Shown here: positions 1 through 10,063 of the stretch, in pieces
Numbering within the stretch: the first letter of the stretch is position 1
How the letters are laid out: each line of letters begins with the position of its first letter
NCBI GenBank assembly: GCA_020310875.1
Contig: CM035407.1
Location: 197,799,392-197,863,391 of the forward strand
DNA from: Ceratopteris richardii
Taxonomy: Eukaryota > Streptophyta > Polypodiopsida > Polypodiales > Pteridaceae
DNA length: 64,000 nt
Direction: 5' to 3'
Made by a program: the position numbers and the translations under genes
Notes under the pieces: model-generated
Told to the model about the DNA's origin: nothing
Seen by the model: the letters and a program-made list of their open reading frames with translations, nothing else
Databases searched by the model: none

Positions 1-410
1 GGGCATTCTGCAAGCTTGAGAATGGGGTTCTTGAGCACTAAAGAGCAAGGGATCAGCAAGTGAGGTTGGAATATTCTCAACTTCCTTTGTCAATTCCTAG
101 ATTAGGTTAAGTGCGTGTAGTGCTAGAAGTAAGTGAGGGTGACGATAGGCATCTCTTAAATTGAAGACTATTAAATACTCAAGTTCAAGCTAAAACATAA
201 TCTCTGTGCGATCGATAACTTTAAAGGAAAGAATTTAACGTGGAACGATCAACTTAAAGTGCGGAGATTAACTCAAGTATTCCTGACGACGTGATATTAG
301 ACAAGATCATAAACACTATAATCAACTAAAGAAGAACCAAGTAACTGATACAAATTGAGCTGAAACGAGGTTGTACTTTGGGTAAAAATTGGGGTGACTC
401 GATTAGGCAT
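1..410 (+). other. Element I 5' leader (partial)
   Basis: Non-coding sequence upstream of the gag start at 411, equivalent to the region between PBS and gag in element II. No PBS or LTR end is visible, so these lie to the left. I see no repeat array in this part, unlike the leaders of elements II and III. Confidence 0.6.
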
Positions 411-3395
411 ATGAACCTTAGATCAGGACGACACCAAGGGAGAGATAGATAGAGTCTTAGGTCTTCAGAGGCTAGTGTCAATCATACTGCTAGGTCTTGG
501 GCCCAACGGCTGAGCCATTATTCGCACTACCCTAGCTCTGAAACCAGTGAGTCCGAGATGTCTCAGGGTATGGAGAGACCTATGGGAAGTTTAGGAGTGC
601 CATATTTACATAGGGTCGAATGTCCCTATAAGATGCAACTGGAATACCTTAGGACCAACCGATTAGGTGCTTGCATCTATGAGGACGGCTTAGGAAGGTC
701 TGTGGTCCAGATCAAAAACCTAGATCAACCCATTGGACTAGAACATCCAGCAGTCAAGTTTGAAAATGGAGCATACCTGGACAAAGAAGGAACCATATAC
801 GTGGTCACCAATCACCCAGATAGGACATACGAATTTGGGAATGTGATTCCAGAGCCATACATAGGTGACCTAGACTAAGGGAACATAAGTGGAGAGCCTA
901 AAACCCCTCGAGGCAAATCAGTCCTCACTAGAATTATCATGGCGGAATGGGTTCCCCAGGATAATAAGAGCATAGATCTGCTCTTGAACCGAGAGACTGA
1001 TGAAGCCTTTTGGAGGTACAAGCCTGATCAGCCTAATGAGGTTGGAGTGCTCACTATCTATGAGTTTAAAGATCCGGATAGTCCAGGCAAAATGACTTAT
1101 TTAGACAATACTTCAGAAAGAATCTTTGTAGTCACGGAGCATGGTAGGCATGCCTACACTTGGAAGGGTGAATTTGTTTTCCCCCAACCAAGATCTAATG
1201 TCTCTTATGGCCACCCAGGAGCAAGAACATCCCAAGCTCATGGAGCTCAAAGGGACAAAAGTAAAAATAGGCGAGAAGTGAGTTTCGCCAACCCGTTGGG
1301 AAGAGAAAGAATGAGAACAGAAATTGATAGAGTGGAACCTGAGAGACTTAGAGCTCCAAGAAATCTAAGAAATGCAGATGGATTCGCTCTACCAAGACCT
1401 AGAGAGCACACGAGGACTTTGAGACCTACACAGCTAGTTAAGCCCATGAAGAACTACTTCTATGTGGCACTGGAGATCCATACAATCATGTGGCCGAATT
1501 TAGACAAGTCTTGAGAGCTGAACAAGTTGAGGACCTATTCACGCAGTACAATGCTTTCAGTCTCACCCTTAGGAACATAGCCCTTACATGGTTTCAACCT
1601 CTAAATGAGAGACAGTTCAGAAGCATAGACCAACTTCTCGAGGCTTTCATCACTGAATTCTCTAAGAGTGGCATACGACATAACACTTCCTCAGTGATTC
1701 ACAACTTCAAGTAGACACCTCAAGAGACTATTAGACTGGCAAGAAGAAGGTTTAGGCAATACTTAGAGAGATGCCCTGTTCCAGAGTTGCCCACTCCAGC
1801 CAAACAGGTGGCTTTATTCCTAGATGGACTACTGAGTACAAAGTTGAGATCATATGTATACCTGAAGGACCCTAGGATCATAGAAGAATGCGTATGCATG
1901 TGTATAGACATAGAGAATAATCTAGGAGAGGAGCTAAAGTTTTCAAAGATCTACCAAGATTCAGATAGCTCTTCCAGCCTCTCTTCCAGACAATCCACAT
2001 CTATTGAGGAACTAGAAGAGAAAGTAGCTCAGAAACTAGGTGTCTCGAGCAAACAGATACCCCGATTTACCCCAGTGAGATGATGCTATACATGTGGAGG
2101 TGACCATATGGCGAATGTATGTCCCATTATGGCTCAACCCCAAGTGAATCCTAGTAGCCAGTACTGCACCATAGAATGGAGATACACTAATCACAGTGCA
2201 CAAGATTGCCCATACAACAAACAAGCCGTTAGGCAAACCTACCCTCAGCCCTATCCACAACAGGGAAGATACCAAAACCAGGACCCACCACAGCAGTATG
2301 CAAGGCCTCAGCAACCCTACCAACCACAATATTAGGCCCAGCAGAGACCTCAACCAATGCTAGCCCAATAACCTCTTGCTCCAGCCAATGTGATTCCCGT
2401 AAAGTATGCAGCTGCAGAAGAAAATTTGAATAGAGCTATAGTCCCAGTAACTCCATTACTTTCAAAAAGTGACCCTAGTGACCATAGCTTTGACTCAACC
2501 CATATTGATAGCCCCCACGCTTACTACATGTAGTCTCCTGAACATGGTGAGTCCTACTTTAGTGAAGAACCGAGTGAACCTAGTTGAGATCCAGAGTATG
2601 CAAATATCATGTACACATATCCCAACCCTAGACCTCAACCTAGGCAAGTAAGACCCCCATTCCCTAGAGGACCATGCTACAGATGTCAAGGAGATCACCT
2701 CATTTGTGAGTGCCCCATGCCTGCACCCACACAACCCCAGTCAGTAACAATCCAAGGCTTTTGTCAGGATTGCGGAAAGGAGCATCTCTTATGAGATCGC
2801 CCAAAGAACCCCAATAACATGCCCAAAATCACTCCTATCAATGTTATTGGGTTAGTAATAGACTCTACAGGAAGTGTAGCTTACACTACACCAGCGCACG
2901 TGGTCACGAGAGCTCAGGCTTTGCAGCAGAACCTAGGTGTAGGCCAGGAAAAGAGCTCCGAGGTTAGTGAAACGGAGAGCATGACGAAGAAGAGGACTAG
3001 AGCTTGGAACGATAGTCGAGAAAGAATGAAAAGGAAATGGGCAAAGAAGATGAGTGAACTCAAGGAAAGCCTAAGGGAAATGAGAGCCAAGATAATTGAA
3101 CTTACATCTCGACCTCCCTCTCACACTACCCCACCACCACCATTCCCATCTCCATCCGATCGGCCACCTTACAACCCGCCTCATGCGACCCCACCACCCC
3201 CTAGAGTAGGATCAGTATTAGCAGATCCCACTCCCAGGGACCTAAATATGATGCTTAAGGCATATCAGGCCAGAATCCAAGAAGGGCCAAATGTGATGGA
3301 TCATGAAAAGTGTTACCCTAGAGCCGAACTAGAGCTTGAACGAACTAAAATTTGTGCTAAGATGATGGAATCGACTCAAACCATGTTTGAAGCAA
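411..3395 (+). pseudogene. gag: Element I gag (broken)
   Basis: Starts at ATG 411 with the MNLRSG N-terminus shared with elements II and III, and meets a TAG after 13 codons (450-452). The capsid-like retrotransposon gag domain lies at about 1415-1950 (LRPTQLVKPMKNY to DIENNLGEE). Zinc knuckles of CX2CX3HX4C spacing follow at 2084-2122 and 2675-2713. A third, near 2762-2800, has lost its last Cys. A Lys/Glu-rich coiled-coil-like stretch lies at about 2980-3110. Frameshifts occur near 1465 and 3395. In-frame stops include 1712-1714, 2081-2083, 2333-2335 and 2789-2791, several of them CAG-to-TAG or CGA-to-TGA changes relative to sister copies. Not functional. Confidence 0.9.
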
Positions 3396-4638
3396 GTCGT
3401 TAACATCTCTAGTTCAGCTAAGACACAGTTGCACTTTGATGGACTGCTAGAAAGATTGGAGAGGCTAATTGCACAATCAGAAAAGGAACCCGCCCCTCCA
3501 AATAAGGGAAAGGCAAGTGAAAGAATAAGCCTTCCTGCCCAGGAAGCCTATGTGCCTAACTCCACAAAACCAGACACATCTTCTTCTATGAATCGGTACA
3601 CACCAGAGTTCTTGCGAGAGATTCAAGAAGAGAAATGGGCTAAAGAAAGTGAAGTCCCTCCTCGCATTGAACTTGTGGATGATGCACATGACCAATTCCC
3701 ACAAGACATTCCATCCATTTATGGAAAGCAGGAGAGCTCTCAATTTCATGAGAGATTAGACTTTGAGTCTAATTCCTTACAAGAGCTACCCCATTTCACA
3801 GACCCATGGGAAGCTAAGTCTACTTGTATGAGAGCACCCACGGTCATGGTACAAAACAAAGACTCACTCATACCTAGGAATATGGAAGTAGTAAAGAATA
3901 CTAAAGTGCAGTGCAATCTCACTTTAGAAGAGCTACTCAAGGTTAGGCCAGAACTGTGGAAACATGTAGCCAAACATGTACCAGAGGTAGCTAAACCAAG
4001 TTTCCAAGTAGGTTCTCATAGAACAGTGCTAGAGATACCTTTGGACAAGATAGGAGACATGAGCGAAGGAGAAGAAGGAAACACCTATCTTCCCATCACC
4101 CATCAAGGATACACAACCAAGGCAATTCTCGACTCAGGTGCAGGAGTTGCAATTGCTACCACTTCCCTATGGAAGCATTGGGGCAAGCCAGCACTCAGGC
4201 CAACTAGGATGAAATTGCAGATGGCCGATGGTCACATTGAAAGATCCTTGGGGCTACTAGAAGGAATAACTCTCACCACATGTGGTGTTGAGTTCGAGCA
4301 TACGTTTGCTATATGTGACTTTAGCAAAAGTCATGCCTATGAGATGATTTTGGGAAGACCATTTATGCAATAGTCGCAAGTGGTACAGGATTGGTGAACC
4401 AATTCCTTGTATTTGCAACACTTAGGTGTCATGACCAAAGTGAATCTCAAAGATTACTCTCATAGGGATGTACCCCCCATTCAATGAAACCCATCCATAG
4501 AGCTAGAGATGATACTGAGTTAGTGCATTCCATAGGATTAGGATCCTCATGGATGCATGAAGACACACACCTATGGATGTGCAAGGTGGCAGTAGAAGAA
4601 GAGAAGAGAGAAAAAGCAAGAGAAGTAGGTGCTAAGGA
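3396..4638 (+). pseudogene. pol: Element I spacer and first protease (PR1), interrupted by copia-A
   Basis: The reading frame entered near 3395 carries a long acidic spacer, then a retropepsin domain with AILDSGAG at about 4126-4150 and the C-terminal MILGRPFM at about 4345-4370. Retropepsins cleave the Gag-Pol polyprotein, with DSG as the catalytic Asp motif. A TAG at 4371-4373, a TGA in the following W codon and a 1-base loss near 4490 break the frame. Coding homology stops at 4638, where copia-A enters, and resumes at 10069 (THRSIPYPAY). Confidence 0.88.
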
Positions 4639-5014
4639 TGTCACGAGGAAGGAGATAAGGAAGAGAGTTCACACACACACTCTCACTCTCAAGGAGAACC
4701 ACACACACAGATTGAGGCAGGGAAGAATGATCTTCTTCTTCTTCTATTACATAAAAGAAATGTACAAGAATGACCTAAAAACAAGAATACAACAAGTGCA
4801 ATATGTAAAGATCAGTACATAAGGAAAAACATAATATCCGCGAATGAGTGACCTGGTAAGAAACAAATGTGCCATCACTCTGGGTAGATAAATCTAATAA
4901 AGCTCAATGAAGTATCCCTGACATATATCGGTATGACCACTATACATGTCAGAGAAACGAAAAAATGGTACGTGTCATCCTAGATCATCACATGTTGAGC
5001 TTGATATCTCAACA
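4639..5014 (-). repeat. Copia-A 3' LTR
   Basis: 376 bp. On the + strand it runs TGTCACGAGG to TATCTCAACA, the inverted TG/CA ends of an LTR. It matches 9685-10063 at about 95%. The pol reading frame ends inside it (stop at 4975-4977). Confidence 0.96.
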
Positions 5015-8000
5015 CTCCCCCTCAAGCTCAACGCCATATCCTGTAATCCAAGAATCTCTCGAAACTTCTTCAACTTCTTAGCTCCAAGTGCTTTGGTGAA
5101 AATATCAGCAACGTGCTCATCTCTTCTCACATAAACAAGATCAATATCACCTGCTAATACCTTCTCTCTGATGAAGTGATAATGTACCTCGATATGCTTT
5201 GTTCTAGCATGGAAAACAGGGTTCCGTGCTAACTGTATGCTGCTAAGATTATCACAATAGATAGTGATAGGCTTTTGCACTTCCACACCTAAATCTGCAA
5301 GTAACATCTCTAGCCATGATGCCTCACATGCTGCCATTGCAGCACCTCTATACTCAGCCTCTGTACTCGACAAAGCAACAGTGGGTTGCTTCTTGCTGCT
5401 CCATGTAATAGCTACACCTCCAAGCGAGAAAAGAAAGCCACTAGTAGATCTTCTATCTGGAGTACTACCAGCCCAATCTGCATCGGTGTATCCATGAACC
5501 TGCAACTCCACACCAGCTTCATAAAACAATGCATAATCCAAAGTAGCACTCACATAACGTAGAGTGCGCCTCAGAGCATCCAAATGTGGCTTCCTGGGAA
5601 CCTGCATAAACTGACTTTCAAGTCCAAAAGTATAACTTAGATCAGGCCTTGTAATTGTGAGATATATAAGACTTCCCACAATTTTCCTATACATAGTAGC
5701 ATTTTCCAATGCTTCACCTGATGTAGTATCCAATTTCAAATTCTGATATAATGGAATAGAAATTGGCTTACAATCATCCATACCATACTTTTTCAGCATA
5801 TTCAAGGCATATTGCTTTTGCGACATCGATATACCTGTTTCTGTATGTATAAACTCAATGCCCAAGAAATAGCGCAACACACCAAGATCTTTCATGTCAA
5901 ATTCCTGCATAAGAAGTTTCTTTACCTCTTTGATGCTTTCTTCATTATCACCACCTACAATCAGGTCATCAACATAAATAGCCACAATAATGATGCCATC
6001 ATCAGCCGTCCTTGCATATAGTGAGTGATCTGCATCACACGTAGAGAACCCAATGCTGGTTAAGTAATCAGAAATCCTTGCATGCCATGCACGAGGGGCT
6101 TGCTTCAGCCCATACAAAGCCTTTTGCAACCTGCAAACATATTCTGGATGCTTTGAATCTTCATATCCTTGTGGCTGGTCCATATATACTTCTTCCTGTA
6201 ACTCACCATGTAGGAAAGCATTCTTCACATCCATCTGATGCAAAGTCCATCCTTTTGCTGTAGGTAATGCAACAAGTGTTCTGACAGTAGACATTTTAGC
6301 TACAGGGCTGAATGTTTCCTCATAATCAATGCCATATGTCTGTGCATAACCTTTAGCTACCAATCGTGCTTTATACCTGCTTATGCTACCATCAGCATTA
6401 TGCTTTACCTTGTAAAACCATTTGCAGCCTATGGATTTCTTTCCTTGTGGAAATGGAACCAGCTCCCAGGTATCATTTCCATAAAGTGCAGCCATCTCCT
6501 CATCCATAGCTTTTTCCCAATCTGCATTACCAATTGCATCTTCAAAACAAGAAGGTTCAGCATCTTGTATTACCTTTGTCATGTAGGCACAATGGCGAGC
6601 CATGTAACTATCATATGTCAATCGTTGCACTAAATTACGCATCCTCCCATATCTTCTTGGTCCTGGGTCACTTCTTCTTGTATCATCTGCATGTGCCCTT
6701 CTTACTCCTGGAGTCTTCACAGAGGGCAATCCAAGTTCCTCATCAATACTCTTTTCTGAACCACTTGAATCTCCATCAACATCTTCAAAACCTACACCTG
6801 CTTTACTACCAGCAGAAAGCTTTTCTTTACCTTTCTTGGATGTATTTGGTGAATTTGCTGGACTGAAATTTCCACGCAATCTTCCACTCCATGGATTTGA
6901 GTTGGAACTATTGCTTGGTGATGCATCCGGTCCACTCAAAACTTGAGATTCTGCACTAGATTTTTCAACATTTTCTTTGTCATTTGGTTCAAGATTCAGT
7001 CCTTCGTTGGCATCTGCATAGAAGCTTGACATTTCATCAAATACCACATCTCTGCTCACCTTCACCTGTCGTGTGAGTGGATTATAACATTTGTACCCCT
7101 TTTGCTCAAGGGAATATCCAATGAAGACACATTTTTCTGCTTTCGAATCAAGCTTCGTCCTCAACTCATCTGGAACATGTACATATGCAATATAGCCAAA
7201 AACTTTCAGATGTGATAAGTTTGGCTTTTTACCTGTAAACTTCTCTTTAGGTGTAACTTGATGTACAACAGTAGTCGGAGTTCTGTTCATGATGTATACA
7301 ACAGTATGCACAACTTCTGCCCAATAACAATGAGGCATATTCTTCTCAGCCATCAAGGCTCTTGCTATTTCTGCAATATGTCTATGTTTGCGTTCAGCAA
7401 TACCATTTTGTTGTGGTGTGTACCTGCATGAAAACTGATGCCAAATTCCATGATTTTTTAGAAAACTGCTGAACTCATTTGACATGTATTCACCTCCTCC
7501 ATCAGATCTTAATGTTTGAATGTACTTCCTTGTCTGCTTTTCCACCATAGCTTTAAAATTCTGGAAGTGAGTGAACACCTCGCTCTTCTCTTTCATGAAA
7601 TATACCCATACTTTGCATGTATGATCATCAATGAAGGTAACATAAAACCTGCAACCACCCATAGATGTGGTCTTTGCTGGACCCCAAACATCTGTATGTA
7701 CTACTTCTAGTACATTCTCACTAACATGCTTGTCATGTGGAAATGATGCTCTTGATTGTTTACCAAATTGACATGCTGCACATACCTTTTGCATTTTTGC
7801 AACTTTGAAATTTGGTAGTCCATGGACAATCTCCTTTGATTGCATCATTTTCAGCCTTTGCAAGTTTGCATGTCCAATCTGTTTGTGCCATATCTCTATA
7901 TCTGCAATAACTCCTGCACCTTTTGCAAACATGGCTGCATTCATTTCAGGAATCTTCACATTTAAGGTGAACATCCTACCCACTTTGTTTCCTTTGGCAA

Positions 8001-8370
8001 CCAATCGTCCATCCTGCTTGTACTCTTCTACATATAATCCATCAGCATTGAACCTGACTTGTAATCCCTGGTCAACCATTTGTCCAACAGAAACCAGATT
8101 CTTTGTTATATTTGGAACATGCAACACATCAGCAAGATGTTTTACCTTCCCGTCCTCCATAGACAATGCTATGTTTCCTGTATGCTCAATAGGATGCGAT
8201 GTATCATCACTTGTTTCAACATATCTAGGAACTGGCATTTTCTGCAAACTACTAAACCATTCTGCATGACTGGTCATGTGATTTGAAGCACCTGAATCAA
8301 CATACCAGACATTATCATTCGATTTTGAAACACCAGCAGACATCGTATTCATCATGTGATGTTGAACCAT
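4975..8370 (-). CDS. pol: Copia-A pol segment: PR-INT-RT-RNase H, open for 1,131 codons
   Basis: Open without a stop for 1,131 codons. Domains in order: retropepsin (WYVDSGASNHMT, residues about 22-33); integrase with H2C2 zinc-binding (WHKQIGHANLQ to CAACQFGK) and DDE core (DVWGP, LRSDGGGEY, PQQNGIAERKH); reverse transcriptase (DVKNAFLHGEL, catalytic YVDD at 5965-5976); and RNase H (SSTEAEYRGA, YCDNLSSIQLA, HARTKHIEVHYH). INT before RT is diagnostic of Ty1/copia. The frame is continuous with the gag part upstream (8371-9312). The first residue given is only the first ATG inside this open stretch, not a real start. The natural product would be a Gag-Pol polyprotein, blocked by two stops in gag. 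Confidence 0.92.
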   Translation of the reverse strand: MVQHHMMNTMSAGVSKSNDNVWYVDSGASNHMTSHAEWFSSLQKMPVPRYVETSDDTSHPIEHTGNIALSMEDGKVKHLADVLHVPNITKNLVSVGQMVDQGLQVRFNADGLYVEEYKQDGRLVAKGNKVGRMFTLNVKIPEMNAAMFAKGAGVIADIEIWHKQIGHANLQRLKMMQSKEIVHGLPNFKVAKMQKVCAACQFGKQSRASFPHDKHVSENVLEVVHTDVWGPAKTTSMGGCRFYVTFIDDHTCKVWVYFMKEKSEVFTHFQNFKAMVEKQTRKYIQTLRSDGGGEYMSNEFSSFLKNHGIWHQFSCRYTPQQNGIAERKHRHIAEIARALMAEKNMPHCYWAEVVHTVVYIMNRTPTTVVHQVTPKEKFTGKKPNLSHLKVFGYIAYVHVPDELRTKLDSKAEKCVFIGYSLEQKGYKCYNPLTRQVKVSRDVVFDEMSSFYADANEGLNLEPNDKENVEKSSAESQVLSGPDASPSNSSNSNPWSGRLRGNFSPANSPNTSKKGKEKLSAGSKAGVGFEDVDGDSSGSEKSIDEELGLPSVKTPGVRRAHADDTRRSDPGPRRYGRMRNLVQRLTYDSYMARHCAYMTKVIQDAEPSCFEDAIGNADWEKAMDEEMAALYGNDTWELVPFPQGKKSIGCKWFYKVKHNADGSISRYKARLVAKGYAQTYGIDYEETFSPVAKMSTVRTLVALPTAKGWTLHQMDVKNAFLHGELQEEVYMDQPQGYEDSKHPEYVCRLQKALYGLKQAPRAWHARISDYLTSIGFSTCDADHSLYARTADDGIIIVAIYVDDLIVGGDNEESIKEVKKLLMQEFDMKDLGVLRYFLGIEFIHTETGISMSQKQYALNMLKKYGMDDCKPISIPLYQNLKLDTTSGEALENATMYRKIVGSLIYLTITRPDLSYTFGLESQFMQVPRKPHLDALRRTLRYVSATLDYALFYEAGVELQVHGYTDADWAGSTPDRRSTSGFLFSLGGVAITWSSKKQPTVALSSTEAEYRGAAMAACEASWLEMLLADLGVEVQKPITIYCDNLSSIQLARNPVFHARTKHIEVHYHFIREKVLAGDIDLVYVRRDEHVADIFTKALGAKKLKKFREILGLQDMALSLRGSVEISSSTCDDLG
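5015..5025 (-). promoter_or_regulatory. Copia-A polypurine tract
   Basis: In element sense TTGAGGGGGAG directly abuts the 3' LTR. PPTs prime plus-strand DNA synthesis. The tract also encodes residues of the pol C-terminus (SLRGS). Confidence 0.88.
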
Positions 8371-9312
8371 AAACAGCTTCTCAGAATCATCTGCACTTGT
8401 GGATGCATAGTTGTTTTGCTGCCTTCTGTTATTTTGATTCTTTAACCTGCAATCACGTTCAAAGTGTTCATGTTTACCACAATTCCAGCATCCTTTACTA
8501 TCATTACCTGAATCATTTCTCTTGAAATTTCTGCGACCTCTTTGGCTCCCCCTGCCTCGAAAATGTCCTCTTCCTCTTGCATGATTCTGTTGTTGACCTT
8601 GGTCTTGGTTACTGTTTCCTCTTCCACTTCCAAAACCTCTACCTCTGCATCTTCCTCTGCCAGAGTAGAATACCTTCTCAGAACTGGGCTTTCCTTAGGA
8701 GTTTGAGTCCTCACCAAGATTCTTTTCTTCAATAATCAGCATAGATACCAGATCAGCAAAATTCGGAATATTTTCCCTGGTCTGTATGGAAGTTCTGAAC
8801 TGCTTATATGCAGCTCCTAAACCACGAAGGCACACTTCCACCTTATCATCATCATCTACATTCACGCCAATAGATGCAAGTGACTCACATATGCCTTTTA
8901 TTTTAAGAGTGTAGTCACTTACCGACATGCTCTTCTTTTCCAATGTATGCAGCTCGTTCTTGAGTTGCAATTTCCGTGCCTTTGTATTAGTCTCATACAA
9001 AGTGACCAAGCTGTTCCAAGCCTCTTTTGGAGTCTTGGCATCCTGTATGTGTCCAATCATGCTATCCTGTATGCTAACAGATAGCCAATACATTACCTTT
9101 CATGCTCCTTGATTCCATTCCTCATATGCTCTTAACTGATCTGCAGTCCAATTCCTTTCTGGTAACTGTGGAGCATTTTCATTCTCTCCTTCGATGTACT
9201 TCCAGTAGCCTTTTCCCATCAGGAAATTTGTCATTCTGAATCTCCAAGCATGGAAGTTGTTCTTGTCCAGCTTATCACTCATAAGTTGACTCATTCCATC
9301 TGCGTTTGCCAT
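8371..9312 (-). pseudogene. gag: Copia-A gag part of the gag-pol frame (two stops)
   Basis: ATG at 9312 (MANADGMSQLMSDKLDKNNF), then the UBN2/copia gag domain (NFHAWRFRMTNFLMGKGYW, KEAWNSLVTLYET, LRGLGAAYKQF), an RG-rich stretch, and a CX2CX4HX4C zinc knuckle (CWNCGKHEHFERDC, 8449-8490). The whole is in frame with pol. Two stops interrupt it: TGA at 9100-9102, after EWNQGA, and TAA at 8695-8697, where copia-B has CAA (Gln). No frameshift was found from 9312 to 4975. Confidence 0.9.
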
Positions 9313-9671
9313 TTCTACAACAATTCACAACACTCCAAAACACTACAAGCAGCAGTTCTGCTTGAACACTGTCGCACTATGATGTGACAGTTCGATCTTA
9401 GAAAGACACAGTTTTCGTGTATCAACAATACACAAAATCGCTTGAAATTCTGGATCTGGAATATATGAGTGTTGCCGAACACAACGCAAGTTACAGTTTT
9501 TGAAACTGACCTGGTTTTTCTGTGGGCCCCACCTTGCGGGCTCGAAACAGAGGTCTACCTTCACGGTGATTTTTGTAGCAAACAGAGGCCGTTTGTGAAA
9601 TCACTTTTTCTCCATGCCTTGCCACGTAGTCTTCACCGTCGCCTTCTCCACGAGCTCTCTACAGCCACGCT
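9313..9671 (-). other. Copia-A 5' leader
   Basis: About 360 bp between the PBS and the gag ATG. It aligns with the copia-B leader (38089-38534) and has no coding signal. The region would hold packaging signals in a live element; none is recognisable. Confidence 0.75.
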
Positions 9672-9684
9672 GGCTCTGATACCA
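9672..9684 (-). promoter_or_regulatory. Copia-A primer-binding site (tRNA-iMet)
   Basis: In element sense TGGTATCAGAGCC lies immediately after the 5' LTR with no gap. It is complementary to the 3' end of plant initiator tRNA-Met, the usual primer of plant copia elements. Confidence 0.95.
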
Positions 9685-10063
9685 TGTCACGAGGAAGGAG
9701 ATAAGGAAGAGAGCTCACACACACACACTCACTCTCAAGGAGAAGCACACACATAGATTGAGGCAAGGAAGAATGATCTTCTTCTTCTTCTTCTATTATA
9801 TAGAAGGAATGTACAAGAATGACCTAAAAACAAGAATACAACAAGTGCAATATATAAAGATCAGTACATAAGGAAAAACCTAATGTTCGCGAATGAGTGA
9901 CCTGGCAAGAAACAAATGTGCCATCACTCTCGGTAGATAAATCTAATAAAGATCAATAAAGTATCCCTGACATATATCGGTATGACCACTATACATGTCA
10001 GAGAAACAAAAAACTGGTACGTGTCATCCTGGATCATCACATGTTGAGCTTGATATCTCAACA
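9685..10063 (-). repeat. Copia-A 5' LTR
   Basis: 379 bp, bounded by TG/CA and followed by the target repeat AAGGA at 10064-10068. It has an extra CTT unit in the pyrimidine tract compared with the 3' LTR. Confidence 0.96.

Larger units (their letters stand above)
4639..10063 (-). mobile_element. Copia-A: complete Ty1/copia LTR retrotransposon inserted in element I
   Basis: A 5,425 bp element flanked by the duplicated target AAGGA (4634-4638 and 10064-10068). Its LTRs begin TGTTG and end CGTGACA in element sense. It has a tRNA-iMet PBS, a PPT, and one gag-pol frame in copia order (PR-INT-RT-RH). The two LTRs differ at about 19 of 376 aligned positions plus a 3 bp indel (about 5%, by eye), so it is clearly older than element II. 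The best lineage guess is Tork/Tnt1-like, but that is not settled by eye. Confidence 0.97.

Noticed and set aside
4484..4822. 112-codon frame crossing from element I into the copia-A LTR
   Set aside because: The first part is element I polyprotein; the rest is a chance read into the inserted LTR.
5264..8286. Open frames on the + strand opposite copia-A pol
   Set aside because: Shadows of the conserved minus-strand pol frame, with no independent start context or domain.
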